64,000 nt of DNA from JADCRZ01 sp037718865. GTDB taxonomy: Bacteria; Bacteroidota; Bacteroidia; Chitinophagales; Chitinophagaceae. The translations under genes and the position numbers were made by a program. The stretch is taken from assembly GCA_037718865.1 (NCBI GenBank), contig JBBJMP010000005.1:248001-312000 (forward strand), written 5' to 3'. Position 1 is the first letter of the stretch, and the number at the start of each line of letters is the position of its first letter. The notes below the pieces were generated by a model, which worked only from the letters and a program-made list of their open reading frames with translations, made no database searches and was not told the DNA's origin. Shown in pieces: positions 1-8,238 of this stretch.

Positions 1-325
1 CATCCCGAACAATACGGTCATATTCTCCTTTGGCTTTCTCCTTGGCGTCTGATATCATTTTGTCAGATATATTCTTCGCGTCTTTGATCATCATTGCCCT
101 TTCATCTCGCGCTTTGGCCAGCAAAACCTCATTTTCTCCCTTTAACTGAATCATTTCTGCTTTCACTTTTTCGGCGGTAGCCAGTGAATCGGCAATCGTA
201 TTTTCTCTTTCGTGCAAGGATTGCAGGATCGGCTTCCAGGCAAACTTTCGCAAGATCAAAAACACGATAACAAAAGCCACCAGGGTCCAGAACAGCAAGC
301 CCAGCGAAGGCTGTAAAAGTTCCAT
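1..325 (-). CDS. atpF: ATP synthase F0 subunit b, 3' part missing
   Basis: This is the N-terminal 108 residues of the b subunit, the peripheral stalk that holds the F1 head against the a subunit. The ATG lies at 323-325 and the frame runs off the left edge. A short N-terminal stretch is followed by one hydrophobic segment (about residues 8-28, rich in L, V, F and I). A long charged helix rich in K, E and A then follows, as expected for the stalk. It is the third gene of the minus-strand run atpB-atpE-atpF, 89 bp after atpE. The order and topology make the identification firm even though the C-terminal half is absent. Confidence 0.9.
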   Translation of the reverse strand, partial: MELLQPSLGLLFWTLVAFVIVFLILRKFAWKPILQSLHERENTIADSLATAEKVKAEMIQLKGENEVLLAKARDERAMMIKDAKNISDKMISDAKEKAKGEYDRIVRD

Positions 326-414
326 ACTTTAAATTTGAAATGTATAAGTCTAGATTCGAAATTAATGCATCCTCCGCCCTGTGCTTTGGATGCACTAAAG
401 TAACATAGCTGCCG

Positions 415-687
415 TTATTTTAATACGGCCAGGATGCCTGCAATAACTGCGAAAAGGGCTACCCCTTCAACAAACGCAGCAGTGAGGATCATGTTAGCAC
501 GAATGTCGTTTGAAGCTTCCGGTTGGCGGGCAATAGATTCAACGGCACCCTTTCCGATCTGGCCGATACCGATCCCGGCACCAATTGCCGCTAGACCAGC
601 TCCAATCGCTCCGCCCAGGTGAGACAATGAAAAATTAGCTGCTTGCGAAACATCAGTTACTTGCAACATTACGTTCAATAATGACAT
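415..687 (-). CDS. atpE: ATP synthase F0 subunit c (proteolipid)
   Basis: This 90-residue hairpin protein forms the rotating c-ring of the F-type ATP synthase. Two hydrophobic helices (about 24-50 and 64-88) are joined by the polar loop R54-Q55-P56, which contacts F1. The ion-carrying carboxylate is Glu74 in AFVEGV. The residue after it is Gly rather than Ser or Thr, so I infer proton rather than sodium coupling. The first helix has the glycine-rich packing motif GAGIGIG. It lies 34 bp downstream of atpB and upstream of atpF, so it is almost certainly co-transcribed with them. Confidence 0.96.
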   Translation of the reverse strand: MSLLNVMLQVTDVSQAANFSLSHLGGAIGAGLAAIGAGIGIGQIGKGAVESIARQPEASNDIRANMILTAAFVEGVALFAVIAGILAVLK

Positions 688-721
688 AGTACTTGTTTTT
701 GTTTATTAAAAAAAGACGTAA

Positions 722-1819
722 TTAAATAGTAACAGGGTCGTGATGCCCGTCTGCATCCTCGTGTCCATGGTCTCCTTCCATAGCCTGCCCAATAAAAACG
801 GCGGTAAGGTTCGTAAAGATAAAGGCCTGGATAAAAGCAACCAGGATCTCTATAAAATAAATAAATACGGTAAAAAGTATCGATATCGGTGAAAACCCCA
901 AACCTGCAACGTTACTCATTCCTCCGAATATAAAGATCAGCATGATAAAACAGGTGATCACTATATGCCCCGCCACCATATTGGCAAACAGACGTATCAT
1001 CAATGCCATCGGCTTTATGAATATACCGGCAAATTCGACGGGTATCAGTATCAGTTTTACTAGGAAGGGCACGCCCGGAGGCCAAAAGATGTGACCCCAG
1101 AAATGCCTTGTTGTACTAAACAGTATAACCAGCATGGAAATGAAGGCTAGCACCATGGTAAATGCAATATTACCTGTTACGTTTGCTATTCCCGGAACCA
1201 GACCAAATATGTTATTAATCAGTATGAAAAAGAAAATAGTCAGTAGAAAGGGCATATATTTTTTATGCTTATGCCTTAGGTTCACAATGGCAACCTCATC
1301 CCGGATAAATGTAATCACCGGTTCAATTGCGTTCTGCAAACCAGAGGGGGCGACTGTACTGCCGTTTTTCCGGTATTTGCTTGCCACGCTGATCATGATC
1401 CAAACCAGCACAACAAGGGCCAGCAACATCTGAACCACGTTTTTGGTCAATGAGAAATCATACACTTTCACGGATTCGTCTACCTTTCCATCCGCGTTTA
1501 CAGCCAACACATGATTGTGCTGGAGCCTGTACCCGTTGTAATCTGCATGCCCATGTTCGAACTTTGATGACAGGAATGTTGAAACTCCTTTTTGTGGAGA
1601 GTATACTATTACCGGAAGTGGTAGTGAAACCGGGTGGCCTTTCCAATCAAACAGGTGGTAATAATGATCATCGCTGATGTGCTCCATGATCAACTCACCT
1701 GGATTAAACTTCCCTTCTTCTTTTTTGGAGTGCTCCTGGGAAAATAATGCATTCGGTAAAATTAATATAAGTAGGCTAAAAGCCGCTACCAGTAATGATT
1801 TTACGTTGCCAGAGGACAT
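722..1819 (-). CDS. atpB: ATP synthase F0 subunit a
   Basis: The a subunit forms the two proton half-channels next to the c-ring. The 365-residue protein has a long N-terminal extension: a signal-like hydrophobic segment (about 7-27) and a His-rich soluble stretch to about 125. Such extensions are common in Bacteroidota a subunits and absent from E. coli. Several membrane helices follow. The essential arginine is Arg276 in the MIRLFANMVAGH block, and Gln331 sits in the last helix. The C-terminus is again His- and Asp-rich. It is the first gene of the operon, with a TAnnTTTG element about 20 bp upstream. Confidence 0.96.
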   Translation of the reverse strand: MSSGNVKSLLVAAFSLLILILPNALFSQEHSKKEEGKFNPGELIMEHISDDHYYHLFDWKGHPVSLPLPVIVYSPQKGVSTFLSSKFEHGHADYNGYRLQHNHVLAVNADGKVDESVKVYDFSLTKNVVQMLLALVVLVWIMISVASKYRKNGSTVAPSGLQNAIEPVITFIRDEVAIVNLRHKHKKYMPFLLTIFFFILINNIFGLVPGIANVTGNIAFTMVLAFISMLVILFSTTRHFWGHIFWPPGVPFLVKLILIPVEFAGIFIKPMALMIRLFANMVAGHIVITCFIMLIFIFGGMSNVAGLGFSPISILFTVFIYFIEILVAFIQAFIFTNLTAVFIGQAMEGDHGHEDADGHHDPVTI

Positions 1820-1838
1820 ACCTGTTTTCAGTTTGCGG

Positions 1839-1846
1839 CAAAGATA
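1839..1846 (-). promoter_or_regulatory. Putative -7 promoter element for atpB
   Basis: On the minus strand the sequence reads TATCTTTG, matching the Bacteroidota -7 consensus TAnnTTTG, 20 bp before the atpB start codon. No good upstream TTG is seen at 17-23 nt, so the element is only partial. The next gene upstream ends at 1925, so a promoter is expected in this gap. Confidence 0.45.
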
Positions 1847-1924
1847 AGCAGCGATGCCTTAATAACCGAAAAAAAGGGTTTCAATTAGAAAAAAATGTAG
1901 CGTTTTTAAGGCTAACCAGCCCCG

Positions 1925-3742
1925 TCAACGCAACCTTTCTGTTTGTTTTTCAAATTGCATATGGTGCAGTTTACTGTAAAACCCTCCCAAGGCCAGCAAC
2001 TCATCATGGGTGCCCGTTTCCTTAATCTCTCCCTTATCAAGGACAATAATCTTATCTGCTTTGCGGATAGTAGATAGCCGGTGTGCAATAACTATAGATG
2101 TTCTTCCAGAAATGAGGGTGTAGATTGCATGCTGAATTAATTGTTCAGATTCAGTGTCTACCGATGAAGTAGCTTCGTCAAGTATAAGGATGGATGGGTT
2201 ATACAACAAGGCCCGGATAAACGATAATAATTGCCTTTGTCCAAGTGACAACGTGTTTCCCCTTTCCATAACGTTATATTCATAACCGCCGGGCAGCTCC
2301 GTTATAAATTCGTGCATGCCGATCAGTTTGGCCGCTTCAATCACTTTTTCCATGGAGATCTCCGGGTTTCTCAGCGTAATATTGTCAAGGACCGATCCGG
2401 AAAAAAGGAATACATCCTGCAGCACTACCCCGATATTACTACGCAATTCATCCAATTTATATCTATCCAGGTTAATGTCATCGATCCTGATTTCTCCTTT
2501 ACGGATCTGGTACAAGCGACTCATCAAACTTACCACAGAGGTTTTCCCGCTACCTGTATGTCCTACAAGAGCAACCGTTTCTCCCGGCTGAACCGTGAAT
2601 GAGATATCCTTTAAAACGTATCGCTCGTCTACGTAGGCAAACCATACCTTATCAAATTCAATCTTTCCTTTAAGTTTGTTCGGCGCCAAACTGCCCTCAT
2701 CTTTTAAATAATCATCGTTATCCAATACCCTAAATACCCTTTCACTGGCTACCATGCCCATTTGCAGCACGTTAAACTTATCTGCGATCACCCTGAGGGG
2801 GCGTGAAATAAGGTTAAGCAATAAGATAAACGAAATTATTTTACCGGTTAATGTTACCGCTTCGGCCTGAGGAAGATTTATGGCGTTGCTTGCCGCCCAC
2901 CAAACCAATAAACCGGTGGAAACGGCCAGAACAATCTCTACTATAGGAAAAAAAACCGAATAGGCAAATATGGCATTGATATTGGCATTCCGATGTTCCT
3001 TGTTGATCTTCCTGAATTTGTTGAATTCTCTGTCTTCCGCAGCAAATGCCTGTACCACAGGCATTCCGGTAATATGCTCCTGTACAAATGCATTGAGTTG
3101 AGCTACCGCATTTCTTACCCGGATAAATGATTTGTTTACGCTTTCCTTAAAAAAGTAAGTAGCTACAATTAAAACAGGAAAAGGGCTGAGGCTGATCAGG
3201 GCCAGGTGCCAATCGATCCAGAACATGCAGATTAAGATAGAGACGATGGAAAGAATGTCTGCAATAATAGGGACCAGGCCTTCAGCAAAAATATCATTAA
3301 TAGACTCAATATCGTTAATAGTTCGGGTAGTAAGGGTGCCAATAGGCGTTTTATCAAACTGGGAAAGATTTAAGCCTAAAATTTTACGGTAAACCTTTAC
3401 CCGCAAGTCTTTCACCACTGATTGTCCCATCCATGCCGTAATATAAGAGAAATAAAACCGGATCAGGGTTTCAGCAATTAAAAGAACAATTTGCCATAAG
3501 GTAATGATGATGATCATCTGCACAAAGGGGTTCCTCTCCTCACCTGCTGCTGCTGCACCTCCCTTTACGTATTTGTTTACTGTTACCTGAATTAAATATG
3601 GACGGATCGGTGAAAGTAACGCCAGCACTACCGCCATAACCAGTGAAAGATAAAAACTATTTTTATAGGGAGCTACAAACAGGAAAACCCTGCGCAGTAA
3701 GGAAAAGTCGAAAATTTTTTTGGCCGGAACGGTTTCTGACAT
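1925..3742 (-). CDS. ABC exporter, fused permease-ATPase (MsbA/multidrug type)
   Basis: This is a 605-residue half-transporter expected to work as a homodimer exporting a lipid or hydrophobic compound across the inner membrane. The permease domain has six predicted helices (about 20-340). The nucleotide-binding domain follows, with Walker A GHTGSGKT (394-401), signature LSLGQ (498-502), Walker B ILILDE (518-523) and H-loop His554. The substrate cannot be read from the sequence. It starts 49 bp after the caspase-like gene and is separated from it only by a short direct repeat, so the two may be co-transcribed. Confidence 0.92.
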   Translation of the reverse strand: MSETVPAKKIFDFSLLRRVFLFVAPYKNSFYLSLVMAVVLALLSPIRPYLIQVTVNKYVKGGAAAAGEERNPFVQMIIIITLWQIVLLIAETLIRFYFSYITAWMGQSVVKDLRVKVYRKILGLNLSQFDKTPIGTLTTRTINDIESINDIFAEGLVPIIADILSIVSILICMFWIDWHLALISLSPFPVLIVATYFFKESVNKSFIRVRNAVAQLNAFVQEHITGMPVVQAFAAEDREFNKFRKINKEHRNANINAIFAYSVFFPIVEIVLAVSTGLLVWWAASNAINLPQAEAVTLTGKIISFILLLNLISRPLRVIADKFNVLQMGMVASERVFRVLDNDDYLKDEGSLAPNKLKGKIEFDKVWFAYVDERYVLKDISFTVQPGETVALVGHTGSGKTSVVSLMSRLYQIRKGEIRIDDINLDRYKLDELRSNIGVVLQDVFLFSGSVLDNITLRNPEISMEKVIEAAKLIGMHEFITELPGGYEYNVMERGNTLSLGQRQLLSFIRALLYNPSILILDEATSSVDTESEQLIQHAIYTLISGRTSIVIAHRLSTIRKADKIIVLDKGEIKETGTHDELLALGGFYSKLHHMQFEKQTERLR

Positions 3743-3752
3743 AGAGACTTTT

Positions 3753-3791
3753 AGAGTTCTGGGTTCAAAGGTTCAGAGTTCAAGGTTCAAA
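3753..3791. repeat. Short intergenic direct repeat
   Basis: Two near-identical 17-mers (agagttctgggttcaaa and agagttcaaggttcaaa) flank the pentamer ggttc and fill the gap between two minus-strand genes. This type of ggttcaa-rich microsatellite is typical of intergenic slippage and shows no sign of coding. Confidence 0.6.
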
Positions 3792-6005
3792 TTACTCATC
3801 CCCCAACGCCTTCCTGTATGCTTTTATAAAGATAGCCCCCAGATTTTTATAGGGTGGTATATAATCGTCAAAAAGTTCTTTCTGGCCGCCGGCGAACTGC
3901 CTGCTTAGCTCCCTCCACATAGAGATCCATTCAATGTTCCTCCCGTTGCGCAGTGTATTATTTATAGCCTGTAATATGGGTTCATTTACGGTTTTGGTTC
4001 CTACCTGTTTTGATGAGATGATATGCGCATCCTGACTGATGGTCAGCACTTCATTAAGGTTATTATATCCCCCGCAGGAACCCAGCACAACAATCTTTGC
4101 GCTGGGCTGGATCTGGTTGAGCGAATATTTTACATGATAACTATGTCCGCGGTGAATAAAAATGGAAGGTTTTATCTGTTTCTCCTCCAGGTAATCATTC
4201 AGCCTGGCCTGTGCCTTGGCATCCGGGTCATCGGCTCCGTATAAAGGTTTATTGGCAAAGATCCACACGGGCTTTCCTTTTGTGGACCGGATCATGATCC
4301 AGTCTGAATTACTATCGGTTATTTTCCATTCTGCCCTGCCGCGGAACAAGGATAAGAAATTCGCATAAGACACCTGCCCGTCTTTGTCTTCATCTCCATA
4401 AAAGAATACCTGCTCAACCACCCGGCCGCTATCATCCATTAAGGAATTATAGTCTACACGGTAAACAGGAGGAATGCCCAATTGAACGGAAAGGTCAATT
4501 TTATTTATAGTGTCGGCCGATTCAAAAAGTGTCTTTTCCAGGTTATAGATCACCTGACCGTTTTTATCGGCGTTCTTCACACAACGTTCATAATTCCACC
4601 TGGCTTCGTTGAGCATAAAAGAGGCCAGGACTTTATTTTTCTCAAATATACTACTGTAAGAATCCGCTACATCCACGGCATCTTCCGCATTTTCAGGCGT
4701 AGTCGATTTTTCCAATCCAATCATGAAAGCCCTCATCAGGGATGTGGCGCTTTCCCGGGGCATCGACTTAAGCAAGGTATCCAAAGTATTGTAGGCTGCG
4801 GCCAGCTTGATAAATTTTCGAAAATAATCCGCGTTTACGCTCATAACCAGGGTATCGCCCCTGGGTACTTTCATGCGTTGAAAAATGCGTTTAAACACTC
4901 CCAGGTAACTGGAAGTGTAAATTTCATCTTCCCCCAGTACGCATAAATAGTATAATTCCTGGGGCGTCAAACCTTCAATACTCCGGAAGCGAATGCCATC
5001 CGGTGAACTATGCAAGCCATTTATCGTACGGATATAACCCTCTTTCGCTTTTTTTGACATCATCCTGGTCAGCGATTCCATTTCCATGGCCGTATCCTTA
5101 CTCAGCGCTATCCTTCCCGCATAGTCGATCCGCGTACGTACCAACAAGCGAAAATAAGCCAGCTCATTGTCCTTTACTTTATCTATATCTTCGAAACTGA
5201 TCTTACCTTTTGCGAGCATATCAATGAACGGGAAATACAATTGCCCGCTTTTACTGGAAGCCATCTTAATAATGATTTGCACAAACGAATCAGGATTTGC
5301 CCGTATTTTCGCCCCTAATTTATCACGCGCCGCGGCAAAATCATAAACCTGTCTGGGGTTCATATAAGCAGCTATCCTGACCAGGCTGTCGGCAAAAGGT
5401 AAATCAACATCTTTTTTTAACACAGGAAGGATTTCTGCAGGATGTAAGACGAGGTATTTTTTGATCAGGATAATTCTCGCAGGTCCCATTCCTTTATTTT
5501 CACGGAAACTGAAACATTCCGATAACAGTTTACCTACGGCGTAGGTATTTTCAATGATTACCGGTTCTATACTTTCATTTTTTTTGTCGAGTTCCAGGGC
5601 CTGGATAAAAGCGTCAGTTAACGCCTGGGCCATAGTAACCGGAAAATCTTTCTGCCGGTATCTTGCGTTATATCCCTTTACCAACGATTCCAATCCCAAT
5701 AAATATTTGATCTTACTGTTCTGAGAAAGCGAAGAGTCCGCCTCTATCTTTTCCTGCAATTCATCCACTCCCTTAATTAAAGCATACTCGATCTGGCTGT
5801 TGACAGTTTCATCTTTTGATATGGCAATAAGATTATCCTCTTTTCCGTCTAAACTCATTAACCGCTTTTGCTCCCTATCTACCTTATCGTGCCATAACAA
5901 ACGGCTTTTATCAATCCGGTACGGGTTTGCAGAAGTAGACTGCGCCTTGCCATTAAAACTTAGTATAACAAAAACACCTGTAAAAGCAAGTAAAATTCTA
6001 AACAT
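3792..6005 (-). CDS. Secreted protein with caspase-like C-terminal region and EF-hand-like loop
   Basis: I do not recognise this 737-residue protein as a named family. It has a signal peptide (about 1-21, ending near AQS), so it should leave the cytoplasm. Residues 30-520 are helical, repeat-like and without clear motifs. At 538-549 a loop DEDKDGQVSYAN has the D-x-D-x-D-G calcium-binding spacing, but Asn replaces the usual Glu at position 12. The C-terminus has HRGH (618-621) after a hydrophobic strand and, 23 residues after His621, the strand-plus-turn VVLGSCGG with Cys644. This resembles the His/Cys dyad of clan CD (caspase, clostripain, CHAT) proteins. The His-to-Cys distance is shorter than usual, so the fold is an inference. 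Confidence 0.6.
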   Translation of the reverse strand: MFRILLAFTGVFVILSFNGKAQSTSANPYRIDKSRLLWHDKVDREQKRLMSLDGKEDNLIAISKDETVNSQIEYALIKGVDELQEKIEADSSLSQNSKIKYLLGLESLVKGYNARYRQKDFPVTMAQALTDAFIQALELDKKNESIEPVIIENTYAVGKLLSECFSFRENKGMGPARIILIKKYLVLHPAEILPVLKKDVDLPFADSLVRIAAYMNPRQVYDFAAARDKLGAKIRANPDSFVQIIIKMASSKSGQLYFPFIDMLAKGKISFEDIDKVKDNELAYFRLLVRTRIDYAGRIALSKDTAMEMESLTRMMSKKAKEGYIRTINGLHSSPDGIRFRSIEGLTPQELYYLCVLGEDEIYTSSYLGVFKRIFQRMKVPRGDTLVMSVNADYFRKFIKLAAAYNTLDTLLKSMPRESATSLMRAFMIGLEKSTTPENAEDAVDVADSYSSIFEKNKVLASFMLNEARWNYERCVKNADKNGQVIYNLEKTLFESADTINKIDLSVQLGIPPVYRVDYNSLMDDSGRVVEQVFFYGDEDKDGQVSYANFLSLFRGRAEWKITDSNSDWIMIRSTKGKPVWIFANKPLYGADDPDAKAQARLNDYLEEKQIKPSIFIHRGHSYHVKYSLNQIQPSAKIVVLGSCGGYNNLNEVLTISQDAHIISSKQVGTKTVNEPILQAINNTLRNGRNIEWISMWRELSRQFAGGQKELFDDYIPPYKNLGAIFIKAYRKALGDE

Positions 6006-6037
6006 AATTATAGAAAACTTTGTAACCTACATTTTAG

Positions 6038-6045
6038 CAAAAATA
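6038..6045 (-). promoter_or_regulatory. Putative -7 promoter element for the caspase-like gene
   Basis: The minus strand reads TATTTTTG 33 bp before the start codon at 6005, a full match to TAnnTTTG. Only a weak T-rich stretch is present at the -33 position. Confidence 0.45.
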
Positions 6046-6198
6046 CACCATTCGTTCATAATTAAACAGTTAACGGCCTATAATGACAACCATTTCATTA
6101 CATACGTTGCGTAAGGAATTTATCCGGAGCTTTGAAGGTACTTATATTAAAAAATTGTGAACTCGTCAACTGCTCAGTGCCCCAAAGAATATTTGGTA

Positions 6199-6206
6199 TA
6201 GGTTTG
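6199..6206 (+). promoter_or_regulatory. Putative -7 promoter element for the response regulator
   Basis: TAGGTTTG matches TAnnTTTG and ends 17 nt before the ATG at 6224, which implies a very short leader. No TTG lies at the expected upstream distance, so support is limited. Confidence 0.35.
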
Positions 6207-6223
6207 TGTAAACAAATTGTTAA

Positions 6224-6910
6224 ATGCAATTAAAGGGGAAGAAAATACTGATTGCTGACGATGAGCCGGATATTCTGGAAATCATACAGTATAATCTCGA
6301 GGCCGAGGGTTATACGGTGTATACGGCCAAGGATGGTGACGATGCATTACAAAAAGCAAAACAACTCAAGCCAGACCTTATTGTTCTGGACATTTTGATG
6401 CCAAAAAAAAATGGTGTAGAGGTATGTGAGATACTCCGTTCCCAGCCGGTATTTAAAGAAACCCTGATTATTTTCCTCACTGCCATGAACGATGAATCAT
6501 CACAAATGAAGGGTTTCGATACAGGGGCAGATGATTATGTAAACAAACCGATAAGCCCTAAACTTCTAATGAGCCGGGTAAATGCCTTATTTAGAAGAAT
6601 CAGCAAACCAACCCAACACGATAACGGGGTTTTAGAAATTGATAACCTGATTATTGACCCCGTTCAATACCTGATCAAAGTAAATAATAAAGAGATTACC
6701 CTTGCCAAGAAAGAATTCGAGCTTCTTTACCTGTTGGCTTCAAAACCGGGTAGAGTTTTTCTCCGTAACGAAATCCTGAACCAGGTTTGGGGAAATGATG
6801 TGATCGTCGGCGATCGCACCATAGATGTACATATCCGGAAAGTAAGACAGAAACTAGGCCTCGATTGTATAACTACCGTGAAAGGCGTTGGTTATAAATT
6901 TGATTTATAA
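6224..6910 (+). CDS. PhoB/OmpR-family response regulator
   Basis: This 228-residue transcription factor is the output half of a two-component system. The receiver domain (about 7-120) has the acidic pair in ADDE, phosphoacceptor Asp56 in LIVLDILMP, Thr86 and Lys108 before the conserved Pro. The C-terminal winged helix (about 135-228) has the recognition-helix pattern DRTIDVHIRKVRQKLG of the OmpR/PhoB class. It is followed 78 bp later by a histidine kinase on the same strand. The architecture and the nearby phosphate genes make PhoB a reasonable guess, but this class also regulates many other processes. Confidence 0.92.
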   Translation: MQLKGKKILIADDEPDILEIIQYNLEAEGYTVYTAKDGDDALQKAKQLKPDLIVLDILMPKKNGVEVCEILRSQPVFKETLIIFLTAMNDESSQMKGFDTGADDYVNKPISPKLLMSRVNALFRRISKPTQHDNGVLEIDNLIIDPVQYLIKVNNKEITLAKKEFELLYLLASKPGRVFLRNEILNQVWGNDVIVGDRTIDVHIRKVRQKLGLDCITTVKGVGYKFDL

Positions 6911-6954
6911 CTTATCGGGTTTGGCTCTTAACAATCCGGCTCTGATTAATCAGG

Positions 6955-6962
6955 TAAATTTG
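6955..6962 (+). promoter_or_regulatory. Possible internal promoter element before the kinase
   Basis: TAAATTTG matches the -7 consensus and lies 26 bp upstream of the kinase ATG. The -33 part is missing, so it may be chance in an AT-rich gap. Confidence 0.3.
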
Positions 6963-6988
6963 TATTAAATCTTCCGGTTACGGTAATT

Positions 6989-8035
6989 ATGCAATTTAAA
7001 AACCTTTCGCCACGCAAAATTGCGGCAATAAATGCCGCTTCTATATCCTTCCTGGTTTTTATTGCCAACCTCATCATTCTTAAAAGCTGGCTGATAGCCT
7101 TGTCTGGTTTTGTCATTTTATTCGTCATATCTTATTTGCTTGTGCAGTTTTTCCTGCAGCAGTTTATCTATCGCCGTATTAAACTGATTTACAAGTTTAT
7201 CTATCAAACAAAGGCCAGCAGAAAGGAAGAAGTATACTATAAATACATACTACCTAAAAAAAGCATTGATGAGGTAAGCGAGGATGTCGAAAAGTGGGCC
7301 GTTCAGAGAAGCAATGAAATTGAATTGTTAAAGCAGAATGAAGCTTACCGGAAAGAATTCCTGCAAAACCTGGCGCATGAATTTAAGACACCCGTATTTG
7401 CTATCCAGGGGTATGTCGATACATTATTGAATGGTGCCATGGAGAAACCCGAGATCAGGAAAAGATTTCTTAAAAACGCTTCCAAGAACATTGATCGCCT
7501 GGTAAACTTGATGAATGACCTGGATGAAATATCCAGGTTGGAACGTGGCGAGCACCTGGTTTACAAACAGAACTTCATGATACAGGACCTGATCCGGGAA
7601 GTATTTGAATCCTTGTCTATCAAATCCAACGAGAACAACATTAAATGCACCATAAAAAAAGGCTGCGAATCTCCGGTTATCGTTCACGCGGATAAAGAAA
7701 AGATCAGGCAGGTGCTGATCAATACGATTGAAAACGCTTTCAAATATGGAAAGGTTAATGGCAATATAGTGGCCAGTATCTATAAACCCGACGAAACCCA
7801 TGTATTGGTTGAAATAAGTGACGATGGAATCGGCATAGAAGAAGAACACTTACACCGCATTTTTGAACGCTTTTACCGGACAGATAAAGGAAGGAGCAGG
7901 GACAGAGGGGGTACAGGACTTGGCCTTGCCATCTGTAAACACATCATAGAAGCGCACGGGCAAACAATACATGCCAGAAGTACACCCGATGTAGGAACAA
8001 CGATCGGATTTACCCTGGACAGGAAAAAAGAATGA
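6989..8035 (+). CDS. Sensor histidine kinase (PhoR-like)
   Basis: This 348-residue membrane kinase is the partner of the preceding regulator. Two adjacent hydrophobic helices (about 11-31 and 33-55) leave almost no extracytoplasmic loop. The signal is therefore likely sensed in or below the membrane, as for E. coli PhoR. A linker leads to the H-box LAHEFKTP with phosphorylated His130. The ATPase domain has an N-box (ENAFKYGK), G1 (DDGIGI) and G2 (GGTGLGLAICKHI). No PAS domain is evident, unlike classical PhoR. Phosphate sensing is inferred only from topology and neighbourhood. Confidence 0.9.
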   Translation: MQFKNLSPRKIAAINAASISFLVFIANLIILKSWLIALSGFVILFVISYLLVQFFLQQFIYRRIKLIYKFIYQTKASRKEEVYYKYILPKKSIDEVSEDVEKWAVQRSNEIELLKQNEAYRKEFLQNLAHEFKTPVFAIQGYVDTLLNGAMEKPEIRKRFLKNASKNIDRLVNLMNDLDEISRLERGEHLVYKQNFMIQDLIREVFESLSIKSNENNIKCTIKKGCESPVIVHADKEKIRQVLINTIENAFKYGKVNGNIVASIYKPDETHVLVEISDDGIGIEEEHLHRIFERFYRTDKGRSRDRGGTGLGLAICKHIIEAHGQTIHARSTPDVGTTIGFTLDRKKE

Positions 8036-8067
8036 TGGTACTGGAAGTTTGTTTTTAACCACCGCTA

Positions 8068-8087
8068 CCCTCCTTGAAAAAGGAGGG
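8068..8087. repeat. Perfect hairpin between convergent genes
   Basis: An 8-bp perfect stem (ccctcctt/aaggaggg) with a GAAA loop lies 32 bp after the kinase stop. No T-run follows on either strand, so it is not a clear intrinsic terminator. It may be a dispersed palindrome or an mRNA 3'-end stabiliser. Confidence 0.5.
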
Positions 8088-8182
8088 GACCTTAACCAAT
8101 TTCGATGCTGTTCCAAACGTCTTTGACTTCGAACAGCTATGTTACTGCAAGAATCTATTACTATACGCAAATCGTTTGTAGT

Positions 8183-8214
8183 AAAAAAAAACTACCCCGG
8201 AGGTCCGGGGAAGT
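8183..8214 (-). terminator. Rho-independent terminator of the lipoprotein/TonB receptor operon
   Basis: Read on the minus strand, a stem built on cccc-gg/cc-gggg with a short loop is followed by tagttttttttt. It lies 25 bp beyond the stop of the lipoprotein gene, the expected place for the end of the receptor-lipoprotein transcript. Confidence 0.75.
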
Positions 8215-8238
8215 TTAATGGTTGTAGATAAAAATTGC

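Noticed and set aside
4482..4946. 154-codon open frame opposite the caspase-like gene
   Set aside because: The overlapping minus-strand gene has a signal peptide and motifs; this frame has none and is a shadow.
6977..6983. Single gttacgg before the kinase start as another array-type site
   Set aside because: Only one copy, with no second unit 11 bp away and located downstream of the -7 box; likely chance.
7424..7849. 141-codon open frame on the strand opposite the sensor kinase
   Set aside because: It lies fully inside a well-conserved kinase gene, has no recognisable motif and reflects codon bias of the real gene.
8068..8087. Hairpin after the sensor kinase as intrinsic terminator
   Set aside because: The stem is good but no T-run follows on either strand.
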